Shown here in pieces: positions 1-8,343 of a DNA stretch of 64,000 bases. Source of the DNA: Caballeronia sordidicola (lineage in GTDB: Bacteria; Pseudomonadota; Gammaproteobacteria; Burkholderiales; Burkholderiaceae); the NCBI RefSeq assembly GCF_000729995.1, contig NZ_JNFG01000202.1, positions 186,001-250,000 on the forward strand. Direction: 5' to 3'. Positions within the stretch are counted from its first letter, which is position 1. Each line of letters opens with the position of its first letter. The notes below the pieces were generated by a model. It saw nothing but the letters and a program-made list of their open reading frames with translations, searched no databases and had not been told where the DNA came from. Made by a program: the position numbers and the translations under genes.

Positions 1-653
1 GGTACCGCGAGCGAGTAAGTAACGCCGCTAAAAAAGTCCTCCGCCGACGTGACAAGCACTGATGCGTTCGGCCGGATTTGATAGCGCCGAAGGACCGCAC
101 CTGCAACGTCGAGCTGCCGGCCAATCTCTTGATCCGAAATTCCCGCATGACGAAGAATGGCGTTGGCCGTCATGACTTCCTGGACTTGATTCTCATCCCA
201 ATTGATGCGCATTTCTCTAGCCCTCTCGATGAACGAGGCTGCTTGCCCGATCGCGCCAGCCTTGTAGCCGACCTCGAGCAGCAGTGTGAAGTAACCTGTT
301 TCCGGATGACCTGTTACCGCGTAAAGGCTTTGGGCGGCAGAAAACAAGCCCAAGTTCAAACGGTTTATCATCCAGTTTTCACGGTTCGAACCGGAGTTTC
401 CCAGTCGAACGCTGTTCGCAAACGCAGTTTCAGTTCCTGCCAGGTCTCCAGCGAGACCCTTCCATGCGCCAGCTGCTTCCCAGGCAGCGCACGCGTCTAC
501 CTTCATTATTGAATCAATCTCGATTTTGGTTTCCCGCCATTCCCGCACGAAAGGTGTCAACTGCGCTGAGTTGAAGTAGTGCGAAGTTGTTGCCTGGAGA
601 GCGTTGATCCGATCGAAAATTTGTGCTGTCTTTGGTTGAGCTATCGCTTTCAT
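1..653 (-). CDS. Unidentified alpha-helical protein, C-terminus outside window
   Basis: An open frame starts at ATG 653 on the minus strand and runs off the left edge with at least 217 codons. It begins MKAIAQPKTAQIFDRINALQ. An AGGA ribosome site lies just upstream (minus-strand GTAGGACTA before the ATG). The visible part is mostly helical; residues about 55-145 (AWEAAGAW, NRLNLGLFSAAQSLYAVTG, FIERAREM) resemble degenerate TPR-like helices, and from about 195 a new segment starts (SVLVTSAEDFF). I do not recognise the family. GC looks lower than in the following genes, with an AT-rich stretch at 722-742 upstream, which hints at acquired DNA. The coding call rests on an uninterrupted frame over 650 bases, a good start and no competing frame; the plus-strand frame at 78-512 is its shadow. 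Confidence 0.6.
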   Translation of the reverse strand, partial: MKAIAQPKTAQIFDRINALQATTSHYFNSAQLTPFVREWRETKIEIDSIMKVDACAAWEAAGAWKGLAGDLAGTETAFANSVRLGNSGSNRENWMINRLNLGLFSAAQSLYAVTGHPETGYFTLLLEVGYKAGAIGQAASFIERAREMRINWDENQVQEVMTANAILRHAGISDQEIGRQLDVAGAVLRRYQIRPNASVLVTSAEDFFSGVTYSLAV

Positions 654-1025
654 TAGTCCTACTTTGCTGACATCAGGAGCGTACGCTGGTTAAGGATTTT
701 TCGCCTGTCAAACGCGGACGTGCGAAAAAATAAATTTTTTGCTTAGTCATGCAAGTTGTTGTTGACAGCTTCTACGGGCGGTCCGACCAAGCATTGCGCG
801 TATTGAAACCGGTGCAGTTAAGTGGTCGTTCGAGCGCCGAAGTGCCAAGACATTAGCCTACCGCGATGACTCAACGCAGTAACCCTGACTGGATGGCTAA
901 CGCGGAGCTGGGCGCCATGTCCCGTTGTGCGTGCAGATCTTAAAAAGCAACCGTCCAAAAGCAAAAACGCCGGCATGCCGGCGTTTTTGCTTTATCTCTA
1001 ATGTCATGCAAGACCAATCACCCAA
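654..1025. other. Intergenic region, 372 bp
   Basis: No convincing gene. It holds an AT-rich imperfect inverted repeat at 722-742 that could be part of the promoter of the unidentified minus-strand gene (TTGCAT, 16 bp, TATTTT on the minus strand), a 25-codon plus-strand frame at 865-942 without a clear ribosome site, and the strong palindromic terminator at 961-990. Confidence 0.6.
961..990. terminator. Perfect 30-bp palindrome, bidirectional terminator
   Basis: A perfect inverted repeat with arms GCAAAAACGCCGGCA / TGCCGGCGTTTTTGC. The GC-rich core flanked by A- and T-runs works as an intrinsic terminator in both directions. It sits just past the end of the minus-strand ElaB/YqjD-like gene (stop at 1026), which it most likely serves. 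Confidence 0.85.
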
Positions 1026-1394
1026 TCAGGATCGTCCCGCCAGGAATCCGACCAGCAGCGCGAGTCCCGCCACCGCGCCGAGCGTATGCCACGGCTTGTC
1101 GTGTACGAATTCATCGGCGTAACCGGCGGCGTCGTTCAGCCGCCCCGCAATGACCGAAGACGAACCGTCGAACTGGGCGCGCGCCGTTTTTAGCTTGGTT
1201 TGCAAGTCTTTGCGCAGCTTGTCCACGTCGATGTCTTTCGCATCGCGAATCGAACTGTCGAGGTCGTCGAGCAAACCGCGCAACTGCGTGCTGGCGGTAT
1301 CGACCGCGGCGCTTGCGCCCTGAACCGCGCGATGCCCCACTTTGGCCGCGCCATTGATGTTGCCATCGAGTGTGGAACGTGTGAATAGACCCAT
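1026..1394 (-). CDS. DUF883 (ElaB/YqjD-type) inner-membrane-anchored protein
   Basis: 122 residues starting MGLFTRSTLDGNINGAAKVG. The ATG at 1394 is chosen because AAGGAG lies 6 bases upstream; the frame stays open farther 5' but without a site. A central amphipathic helical part (about residues 25-90, with LRKDLQTKLKTARAQF) is followed by a single C-terminal membrane helix (LGAVAGLALLVGFLAG) ending in RS. This is the layout of the DUF883 family, whose Escherichia coli members ElaB and YqjD are tail-anchored and bind stationary-phase ribosomes. The product is likely a small stress-related membrane protein. It is followed by the palindromic terminator at 961-990. The family assignment is good; the cellular role here is inferred. 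Confidence 0.85.
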   Translation of the reverse strand: MGLFTRSTLDGNINGAAKVGHRAVQGASAAVDTASTQLRGLLDDLDSSIRDAKDIDVDKLRKDLQTKLKTARAQFDGSSSVIAGRLNDAAGYADEFVHDKPWHTLGAVAGLALLVGFLAGRS

Positions 1395-1530
1395 TTGCAG
1401 CTCCTTGACGTGTCGTTTGTTTGGATGCTCGTTGCAATCCACGCGCTCGGTGCAACGAGCGCGACTCTCTTGCAGGCCGAACAAAGCATGCAGCAGATTT
1501 CGTTCCTGCGCCATGATTCGCGTCACCCTG

Positions 1531-2829
1531 TCACTCTTCGACCAGCCCACCCAAATCCACCGTCCGCTCATTGCGCGCATGGCGCCGCATGGCAAGCCAC
1601 ATCATCAGGCAGATAAACACGCCGAACACTACGATAATCCATTCCACCGGCAGGTTGGTCGTCAGCAAAAGCGCGTACGCACCAAGCATCGACAAAACGG
1701 CGAGGTTCTGGTTGAAATTCTGAACCGCGATGGATGCCCCGGCGGATAGCAGCGTCGCACCGCGATGCTGGAGCATGGCGTTCATCGGCACGATGAAAAA
1801 GCCCGACAGCGCGCCTAACAGAATCATCAGCGGATACGCGCCCAGGATATAGAGCGGTGCGAACAGCGGGCCGATATGCACACCGGAGCCCGCCGGAAAC
1901 AGGTCCTTGTTATAGAAAGCCATACCGATGGCCACAGCACCTGTCACCACGCCGATCGGCAGGACCTTCAGCGAACTGCGCAACGGCACCCACGCGGCGG
2001 CCGCACTCGCGCCGATCGCAATACCGAGCCCCGTCACGCCCTGCAGCACTGCCGCTTTTGATAACGACAAACCCAGGTTCGACGCCGCCCATTTGAGCAC
2101 CAACAGTTGCAGCGTGACCGCGGCACCCCACAGCAAGGTCGTGACCCACAACGCGATCTGCGCCAGTTTGTCGCCCCATAACACTTTGAATGCATGGGTG
2201 AAATCGCCGACAAGCTTTGACGGCTCCTTTAACCGGTTAGGGTATCGCGCGCCGGTATCGGGAATGCCGATGTTGATCACCGCCGCCGCTGCATAAACAA
2301 TCATGACGGCGAACATGGCGGCGTCGGCGGCCGAGCGGATCAGTACGAGATGTGCGCCGCTAATCAAGTGCTGAACATACTGGCTCACCAGTGCACCGCC
2401 AATCACAGTGCCGAGAATCGTCGATCCGACTGTTGCCGATTCAAGCCACGCGTTGGCCGGGATGAGCTTTTCGGGCGGCAAGAGCTCGGTGAGGATGCCG
2501 TATTTCGCAGGGGAATACGCTGCGGCGCCGAGACCGACCACGCCGTAAGCGATCATGGGGTGCACGCCAAGGATCATCAGCGCGCAGCCACCGGCTTTCA
2601 GCGCGTTGGAGACGAACATCACGTAGCGTTTCTGGATGGCGTCGGCGAATGCACCCACGAACGGCGCGAGCAGCACGTACGACACGGTGAAGAAAATCTG
2701 CAACAGCGGGGTGACCCACGACGCGGAATGCATCACCGAAAGCATCGCTATGGCAGCGATCAGCAGCGCGTTGTCGGCGAGCGACGAAACGAACTGCGCG
2801 GCAATGATCGTATAGAAGCCTTTTTTCAT
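1531..2829 (-). CDS. lplT: LplT-like lysophospholipid transporter (paralog 1)
   Basis: A 432-residue major facilitator protein starting MKKGFYTIIAAQFVSSLADN, with about 12 hydrophobic segments. The start at 2829 matches the start of the second copy at 56343, so the 32 upstream residues of the open frame are dropped. LplT flips lysophosphatidylethanolamine across the inner membrane for reacylation. Visible family traits are the SSLADNALLIAAIAML first helix, FVGAFADA, and the AAYSPAKYGILTELLPPEKL loop. There is no fused acyltransferase domain. It is clearly a paralog of the gene at 55036-56343, sharing most residues in the N-terminal half. This copy lies next to suhB, away from the alr-radA context of the other copy, so its exact substrate is uncertain. 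Confidence 0.8.
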   Translation of the reverse strand: MKKGFYTIIAAQFVSSLADNALLIAAIAMLSVMHSASWVTPLLQIFFTVSYVLLAPFVGAFADAIQKRYVMFVSNALKAGGCALMILGVHPMIAYGVVGLGAAAYSPAKYGILTELLPPEKLIPANAWLESATVGSTILGTVIGGALVSQYVQHLISGAHLVLIRSAADAAMFAVMIVYAAAAVINIGIPDTGARYPNRLKEPSKLVGDFTHAFKVLWGDKLAQIALWVTTLLWGAAVTLQLLVLKWAASNLGLSLSKAAVLQGVTGLGIAIGASAAAAWVPLRSSLKVLPIGVVTGAVAIGMAFYNKDLFPAGSGVHIGPLFAPLYILGAYPLMILLGALSGFFIVPMNAMLQHRGATLLSAGASIAVQNFNQNLAVLSMLGAYALLLTTNLPVEWIIVVFGVFICLMMWLAMRRHARNERTVDLGGLVEE

Positions 2830-3042
2830 TAGACGGAAGAGGAGCGGCGGCAGAAAGGGTGAGGAGTGCCGCGGACGGCGAACAGGGCACTTTAGCGGAG
2901 GCGGCGCCGGCGTGCAGAATTGCACGGGCGACGTTAGTCTTGCGGCAGGCTCGGAGAGCTGTTTCGGCGGGCGGGCGCAAACCGCCGAAGGCTGCTGCGA
3001 TGCCGCGCACGGAGCGTGGCTCGGGAAACCGCGCGTTCAAAC

Positions 3043-3068
3043 AAAAAGGCGGCCGCAGCCGCCTTTTT
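3043..3068. terminator. Intrinsic terminator after suhB
   Basis: A perfect stem AAAAAGGCGGC / GCCGCCTTTTT around a CGCA loop. On the minus strand it ends in a T-run 17 bases after the suhB stop codon. Confidence 0.85.
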
Positions 3069-3084
3069 CAACCCTTTCCAACCG

Positions 3085-3885
3085 TCATGCGCTTTGGCGC
3101 GTGGTGGTGAACGGATCGAGAATCTTGATCATCTGCGCGTAAACTTTCGGGTTGCCCGCAACAATCTCGCTTTTGTGCAGGAAATCCGATTCACCCGTGT
3201 AGTTGCCGACCAGCCCGCCTGCTTCGGTGATCAGCAAGCTGCCCGCAGCCACGTCCCATGCGTTGATGCCTTGTTCGAAGAACGCATCGAGCCGGCCTGC
3301 GGCCACATTCGCCAGATCCAGCGCGGCGGCGCCAGGGCGGCGCAAGCCGGCACAGGCTTCGGTCATCTGCGAGAAAAGTTTGGCATATGCTTCGAGGCCA
3401 GAACCGTCGCGGAACGGGAAACCCGTGCCGACCAGCGCGTCGCCGAGACGATCCAGTTTTGCCACGCGAATGCGCCGCTCGTTCAGGTAAGCGCCGCTGC
3501 CGCGCGATGCGGTGAACAGGTCGTTGCGGGTGGGGTCGTACACCACCGCTTGCGTGATGATGCCCTTGTGGGCTAGCGCGATGGAGACGCAGTAATACTG
3601 GAAACCGTGGATGAAGTTGGTCGTGCCGTCGAGCGGATCGATGATCCACTGGAACTCCGAGTCCTTGTCCTGCACGCCGGATTCCTCGGCGAGGATGGAA
3701 TGCTTCGGATAGGCGGTGGTCAGCGTTTCGATAATCGCTGCCTCGGAGGCCTTGTCGACTTCCGTCACGAAGTCGTTATGCTGTTTTTTGCTGACCTGGA
3801 TGCGGTCCAGGTCCAGCGACGCGCGGTTGATGATCTGTCCGGCGCGGCGAGCGGCCTTGACAGCAATATTGAGCATCGGATGCAT
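3085..3885 (-). CDS. suhB: Inositol monophosphatase family protein SuhB
   Basis: 266 residues, the usual length for SuhB. It hydrolyses inositol-1-phosphate and, as NusA-associated SuhB, acts in rRNA transcription complexes in enterobacteria. Metal-binding motifs of the lithium-sensitive phosphatase family are all present: AEESG (E67, E68), WIIDPLDGTTNF (D83, D86) and INAWDVAAGSLLITEAGG (D211). The start at 3885 has AAAGGA 8-12 bases upstream. It is followed by an intrinsic terminator and divided from trmJ by a divergent intergenic region of about 330 bp. The phosphatase fold is certain; the rRNA role is inferred from family knowledge. Confidence 0.93.
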   Translation of the reverse strand: MHPMLNIAVKAARRAGQIINRASLDLDRIQVSKKQHNDFVTEVDKASEAAIIETLTTAYPKHSILAEESGVQDKDSEFQWIIDPLDGTTNFIHGFQYYCVSIALAHKGIITQAVVYDPTRNDLFTASRGSGAYLNERRIRVAKLDRLGDALVGTGFPFRDGSGLEAYAKLFSQMTEACAGLRRPGAAALDLANVAAGRLDAFFEQGINAWDVAAGSLLITEAGGLVGNYTGESDFLHKSEIVAGNPKVYAQMIKILDPFTTTRQSA

Positions 3886-4211
3886 GAAAATAGTCCTTTG
3901 GCCGGCGGCTGCGGTTCACGCACGCGCGTGAAGTCGCGCATGAAGTCCCAGCCCCGAACGGAAAACGGCCCAAACCAGCGGGCAAAAACGACGTGTGTCG
4001 ACGGCAACGAATTGAAGAAGAGCGGGGCGCGTGCCTGCTTTGAACCTGCAATAGTGGCTAAATACAGCAACTTGCAACAGCGGACACACGCGAACGGCCT
4101 ATTTTACCCGAGTCGGCCGCCGCCGCGTCATGCACAAGCAGCTTATGTCGCCGGATGGGCCGCGCGGCGATACCATGACGTCTCTTTCAACCTTCCGGCA
4201 ACTGTTTCCCC
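3886..4211. other. Divergent intergenic region suhB / trmJ
   Basis: 326 bp that must carry promoters for suhB (minus) and trmJ (plus). I see no strong -35/-10 pair, repeat or RNA structure in it. Confidence 0.5.
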
Positions 4212-5027
4212 TTGGACCTGAACCCCTCATCAAACTCTCCGGATCGTCCGGACGACGCTTTTGCATCGACCCGTTTCGTGCTGGTCGAACCGAGCCATCC
4301 CGGCAATGTCGGCGCGGCTGCGCGCGCGCTCAAGACGATGGGATTTTCGCGGCTGGTCGTCGTCGCGCCGAAAATCGCGTTCGTCACGCGCGAGCCGGAA
4401 GCGATCGCGATGGCAAGTGGGGCCGACGACGTGCTTGCGTCGGCGCAAGTCGTCGAAACGCTGGCCGATGCCCTGACTGGCGTGCATTGGTCGATCGCGT
4501 TGACGGCCCGTTCGCGGGAATACGGCCCGCCGCAGATGGCGCCGCGCGCCGCGGCAGAGAAAGCCTGTGAGTTCGTCGGGCAGGGGCATGGAGGGAATTC
4601 GGGTGCTATTGCGCTGGTGTTCGGCAACGAGCGTGTCGGTTTATCGAATGCCGATGTAGAGCGCTGTAGCGCGCTCGCGCACATTCCGGCGAATCCCGCC
4701 TATAGCTCGCTGAATCTGGCGCAGGCGGTTCAGGTTCTGGCCTACGAACTGCGGCTGGCGCTACTCAGCCGCGCGGACGCAACGGCGGCCATTCCCGCGC
4801 CGACGAGCCCGACAATCTCCGCCCCAAGCGCGTCCAGCGACGAGATAGAAGGCATGTACGCGCATCTGGAACAGGCGTTGATCACACTCGATTTCCTCGA
4901 TCCGGCCAACCCGAAGAAACTGATGTCGCGGCTGCGGCGGCTTTTTTCGCGCTCGGGACTGGAGCACGAGGAGGTGAATATCCTGCGGGGTATCGCCAAG
5001 CATATTCTTCTAAAGATTAAGCGATAG
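4212..5027 (+). CDS. trmJ: tRNA Cm32/Um32 2'-O-methyltransferase TrmJ
   Basis: 271 residues of the SPOUT class. TrmJ methylates the ribose of nucleotide 32 in several tRNAs using S-adenosylmethionine. Visible motifs: FVLVEPSHPGNVGAAARA near residue 22, the knot motif VFGNERVGLSNADVERC, and IPANPAYSSLNLAQAVQVL. The C-terminal part after about residue 190 is a variable linker followed by a helical extension (LDPANPKKLMSRLRRLFSRS) typical of the family. The start is TTG at 4212; an in-frame TGA at 4176 rules out a longer protein, and no in-frame ATG occurs before the catalytic motif. No clear ribosome site is seen. It is followed by cysE on the same strand, 265 bases away. Confidence 0.92.
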   Translation: MDLNPSSNSPDRPDDAFASTRFVLVEPSHPGNVGAAARALKTMGFSRLVVVAPKIAFVTREPEAIAMASGADDVLASAQVVETLADALTGVHWSIALTARSREYGPPQMAPRAAAEKACEFVGQGHGGNSGAIALVFGNERVGLSNADVERCSALAHIPANPAYSSLNLAQAVQVLAYELRLALLSRADATAAIPAPTSPTISAPSASSDEIEGMYAHLEQALITLDFLDPANPKKLMSRLRRLFSRSGLEHEEVNILRGIAKHILLKIKR

Positions 5028-5292
5028 GAAAGTCGCGGGCGCGACAAACGCTCGGCGGAGCTGTGGTTTTATCTCGCCAGACACTAAAGCGAGCCGCACG
5101 CTGCCCGCGTTCGACGCTCCCGCATCGCGGAGTCGCTTTCAGCGCGCCAGTCCTGACCGCTTTGCCAGCGGGGGCATCGCAGCGAACTTCCGCGGCTCAT
5201 CCTACAATCTGCAGAAATCGAACTATCGATTCCCGAATTCGTGCTGAGCGGCGATCGGGAGTCGGCACCCGGACACCCACAGAGCCACCGCC

Positions 5293-6081
5293 ATGTTTAA
5301 TCGACTCCGCGAAGACATCGCCGCCATCCGCGAGCGCGATCCGGCCGCCCGCAGCGCTTGGGAAGTCGTGACGTGTTATCCAGGCTTTCACGCGGTCGTC
5401 CTGCACCGGATTGCGCACGCTTGCTGGCGTGCGGGCTGGCGCTGGCTCGCGCGGTTCGTCTCGCAGTTCGCGCGTTTCATGACGGGCATCGAGATCCATC
5501 CCGGCGCGACGCTCGGCCGTCGGGTGTTCATCGATCACGGCATGGGCGTGGTGGTCGGAGAAACGGCGGAAATTGGCGATGACTGCACGATCTACCAGGG
5601 CGTGACGCTCGGCGGCACGTCGCTTGCACGCGGCGCGAAGCGGCATCCAACGCTTGAGCGCGGCGTGATTGTCGGGGCGGGCGCGAAAGTGCTCGGCGGG
5701 TTCACGGTCGGCGCTGAAGCGAAAATCGGGTCGAACGCGGTGGTGGTGAAGCCGGTTCCGGCGGGTGGAACGGCCGTGGGAAATCCAGCGCGCGTAATCA
5801 TGCCGGCAACTGTCAAACCCGCGCAAAAAGACTCGGGTGTGCCTGAGCGTGCAGCGTTCTGCGCATACGGCATCACGCCGAACGCCGATGATCCCGTGTC
5901 GCTTGCCATCCACGGCCTGATCGATCACGCGTCTACGCAAGCGCATCGTGTGGATGAGATTGTCGCGGCGCTCGAGAAGCTGGGCACGCGCATAGATGCG
6001 ATCAGCGGAGTCGAGACTGCCGCGTTCATCGATCTGAAGCGTCTCTCCGATGCAATGAAAGGCGAAGCAGCGCGGCGCTGA
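5293..6081 (+). CDS. cysE: Serine O-acetyltransferase
   Basis: 262 residues. CysE acetylates L-serine with acetyl-CoA, the first step of cysteine synthesis. The N-terminal helices (FNRLREDIAAIRERDPAARS) lead into the left-handed beta-helix of hexapeptide repeats from about residue 60: IHPGATLGRRVFIDHGMGVV, VGETAEIGDDCTIYQGVTLG, GAGAKVLGGFTVGAEAKIGS. The catalytic His lies in IDHGMG. A C-terminal tail of about 80 residues is longer than in Escherichia coli CysE and is common in this lineage. It lies convergent to lpxH with 71 bases between stops. The ribosome site is weak. Confidence 0.95.
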   Translation: MFNRLREDIAAIRERDPAARSAWEVVTCYPGFHAVVLHRIAHACWRAGWRWLARFVSQFARFMTGIEIHPGATLGRRVFIDHGMGVVVGETAEIGDDCTIYQGVTLGGTSLARGAKRHPTLERGVIVGAGAKVLGGFTVGAEAKIGSNAVVVKPVPAGGTAVGNPARVIMPATVKPAQKDSGVPERAAFCAYGITPNADDPVSLAIHGLIDHASTQAHRVDEIVAALEKLGTRIDAISGVETAAFIDLKRLSDAMKGEAARR

Positions 6082-6152
6082 AAAAGCGGGCGGATTTCCA
6101 TCATCGGACCTTGGCACGAAAGACGAAAGCCGCAGCAACACGACGCCAGCAT

Positions 6153-6962
6153 TCACTCCAGCGGCAACGCCCGAATACCTTCGGCGTCCACGCGCAGATA
6201 TCCGCCGCGTGGCTCGCCGTGATCCAGTTCCCAATCCGGCATGACCCAGCGAACGCCATCGGTTTCACGGTGACGCGCGGGCAAATGCGTGTGGCCGTGG
6301 ATCATCGTGTGGGTGCCGGTGCTCGTGAACAGCTTCGCTACCGCCTCTCGTGTCACGTCGTATTTCGCCTGCACTGGACGCATCCTGCCGTCTTCGCTGG
6401 TCGAGCGCATGCGCTCCGCAATCGATAAACGCAGCTTCAGCGGCAAACTCAAGAATAGTTGTTGCGCAACGGGGTTGCGCGCAAACCGTCGAAAGCGCTG
6501 ATATGCAGGGTCCGCCGTGCAGAGCGCATCGCCATGCCCCACCACGATGCGCGTGCCGAACGCCGTGATAACAAACGGATCGGGCAAGGGCAGCGCCCCG
6601 GCGGCCCGCATGAAACGTTTGCCGAGCAGGAAATCACGGTTGCCATGCATCACGTACAACGCAATGCCGCGTTCGGATAAGGTATGCATCAACGCCGTCA
6701 TGCGCCTCGCAAACGCGGCGCGCGGTCCCGGCACCGATGCATCCAGTACATCGTCACCCACCCAGAATTCGAACAGGTCGCCGAGAATGAACACGGAGTC
6801 CGCATCGTTCGCCGTCACCGCGATGAAATGCTCGAACGCCGCCACCGTGTGAGGAATGGCATCGCTTAAATGGAGATCGGAAATGAAAAACAGCGGGCGC
6901 GCTGTATCTTTCGCGCCCGCTGTTTCGGCTGTTTCGATCACGCTGTGCGTCGAGTCGATCAT
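6153..6962 (-). CDS. lpxH: UDP-2,3-diacylglucosamine diphosphatase LpxH
   Basis: 269 residues. LpxH removes UMP from UDP-2,3-diacylglucosamine to give lipid X in lipid A synthesis, at the inner face of the inner membrane. The calcineurin-like metallophosphoesterase motifs are complete: ISDLHLSD, ILGDLFEFWVGDD, MHGNRDFLLG, VGHGDALC and HGHTHLP. The start ATG at 6962 overlaps the ppiB stop by 4 bases (ATGA), so the two genes are cotranscribed and translationally coupled, the same ppiB-lpxH pairing known in other proteobacteria. There is an N-terminal extension of about 20 residues before the first motif. Confidence 0.95.
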   Translation of the reverse strand: MIDSTHSVIETAETAGAKDTARPLFFISDLHLSDAIPHTVAAFEHFIAVTANDADSVFILGDLFEFWVGDDVLDASVPGPRAAFARRMTALMHTLSERGIALYVMHGNRDFLLGKRFMRAAGALPLPDPFVITAFGTRIVVGHGDALCTADPAYQRFRRFARNPVAQQLFLSLPLKLRLSIAERMRSTSEDGRMRPVQAKYDVTREAVAKLFTSTGTHTMIHGHTHLPARHRETDGVRWVMPDWELDHGEPRGGYLRVDAEGIRALPLE

Positions 6963-7456
6963 TCCCCGGCGACGACAGCCTTTTCGATCACGACGTCATC
7001 CACCGGCACGTCCTGATGAAAGCCCTTCGAGCCCGTCTTGACCTTGCGGATCTTGTCGACGATATCGAGGCCTTCCACGACCTTGCCGAATACCGCGTAA
7101 CCCCAGCCTTGCGGCGACGGCGACGAGTGGTTCAGGAACTCGTTGTCACCGACGTTGATGAAGAACTGCGCGGTGGCCGAATGCGGGTCGTTGGTACGCG
7201 CCATCGCGACGGAACCGTGTTCGTTCTTCAGGCCGTTGTTCGCTTCGTTGTCGATAGGTGCGTCCGTCGGCTTTTGCTTCATGCCGGGTTCGAAACCGCC
7301 GCCCTGAATCATGAAGCCGTCGATCACGCGATGGAACACCGTGTTGTCGTAGTGGCCTTTCTTTACGTAGTTCAGAAAGTTTTCGACCGACTTGGGAGCC
7401 TTCTCAGTGTTCAGCTCGATCTTGATGATGCCGTGATTCGTATGCAGTTCGACCAT
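6959..7456 (-). CDS. ppiB: Cytoplasmic cyclophilin peptidyl-prolyl isomerase
   Basis: 165 residues of the cyclophilin family, starting MVELHTNHGIIKIELNTEKA with no signal peptide, so cytoplasmic. The conserved core is seen in FHRVIDGFMIQGGGF, MARTNDPHSATAQFFINVGDN and VFGKVVEGLDIVDKI, including the catalytic Arg of FHRV. AAAGGA lies upstream of the ATG at 7456. Cotranscribed with lpxH; the periplasmic paralog ppiA is directly upstream, 191 bases away, which suggests an old tandem duplication with one copy gaining an export signal. Confidence 0.95.
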   Translation of the reverse strand: MVELHTNHGIIKIELNTEKAPKSVENFLNYVKKGHYDNTVFHRVIDGFMIQGGGFEPGMKQKPTDAPIDNEANNGLKNEHGSVAMARTNDPHSATAQFFINVGDNEFLNHSSPSPQGWGYAVFGKVVEGLDIVDKIRKVKTGSKGFHQDVPVDDVVIEKAVVAGE

Positions 7457-7647
7457 GATGAGTTCCTTTCCTTTTCAAGAGTAGATGGGGCATTACGCGA
7501 CGCGCACGGCGTATGCCTGCTTTGTGCCCGCTTCATACCGGCACGCCACGAAGGCGAGCGGCTACGGCTTGTTCCCCGACTTGGGCTTTATAGGCCAATT
7601 GCCCTGCTGATTCCCAAGCTTACTTCCGGACGATCACATCGCGACGA

Positions 7648-8229
7648 TCACTTCCCGACGACACTAGCCGACTGGATCACGACGTTCGTTTGCGGCACAT
7701 CGCCCATCGGGCCGCGCGTGGTAGTCGGCGTGCCTTCGATCTTCTTCACTACGTCCATGCCCGCGACCACCTTGCCGAACACGGCATAACCGTTGCCGTC
7801 GCCGTTGGGGTAATCGAGGCCGGTGTTATCGACCGTGTTGATGAAGAACTGCGAGGTCGCCGAATCCGGATCGCTCGTGCGTGCCATGGCGAGCGTGCCG
7901 GTCGCATTCTTCAGCCCGTTCTTGCTTTCAAGCGGAATGGGCGCGCGCGTGGGTTTTTCGACGAAGCTCGTCGTGTACCCGCCGCCCTGAATCATGAAGC
8001 CCGGAATCACGCGATGAAAAATCGTGCCGTTGTACTGGCCGGACTTTACATAGTCGAGGAAGTTGGCGACGCTTTTCGGCGCCTTCTCAGGATACAACTC
8101 AACCTTGATGTCGCCTTGTGACGTCTTGAGCAGCACGGTCGGGTGAGCAGCAGTCTGCGACGACTGAGCGAAGGCGGGCGCCTGGGCGATGAGTGCAGCG
8201 CTGCCGAGCGCCAACAACAAACTTTTCAT
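7648..8229 (-). CDS. ppiA: Periplasmic cyclophilin peptidyl-prolyl isomerase
   Basis: 193 residues. It has a Sec signal peptide (MKSLLLALGSAALIAQAPAF, cleavage after AFA) and then a cyclophilin domain with FHRVIPGFMIQGGGY, MARTSDPDSATSQFFINTVDN and VFGKVVAGMDVVKKI. It should assist folding of exported proteins in the periplasm. The mature domain is closely similar to the ppiB product just downstream; the difference is the export signal and a few loops. The symbol follows the exported cyclophilin of other Gram-negatives. Confidence 0.92.
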   Translation of the reverse strand: MKSLLLALGSAALIAQAPAFAQSSQTAAHPTVLLKTSQGDIKVELYPEKAPKSVANFLDYVKSGQYNGTIFHRVIPGFMIQGGGYTTSFVEKPTRAPIPLESKNGLKNATGTLAMARTSDPDSATSQFFINTVDNTGLDYPNGDGNGYAVFGKVVAGMDVVKKIEGTPTTTRGPMGDVPQTNVVIQSASVVGK

Positions 8230-8343
8230 GAGTAATCGATCCTCTGGTTGGAGCAGCTACGGGTGAAGACTTGTCGAACATCCGGACATTCAGGTGCCTG
8301 GTGGTCTGAACGTCCGATCCTGCGGGATTGTCGAATTATCGGA

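Noticed and set aside
865..942. 25-codon plus-strand frame before the palindromic terminator
   Set aside because: Too short, no ribosome site, no recognisable sequence.
5197..6234. 345-residue minus-strand frame
   Set aside because: Antisense to cysE, Arg/His-rich, typical GC-rich shadow.
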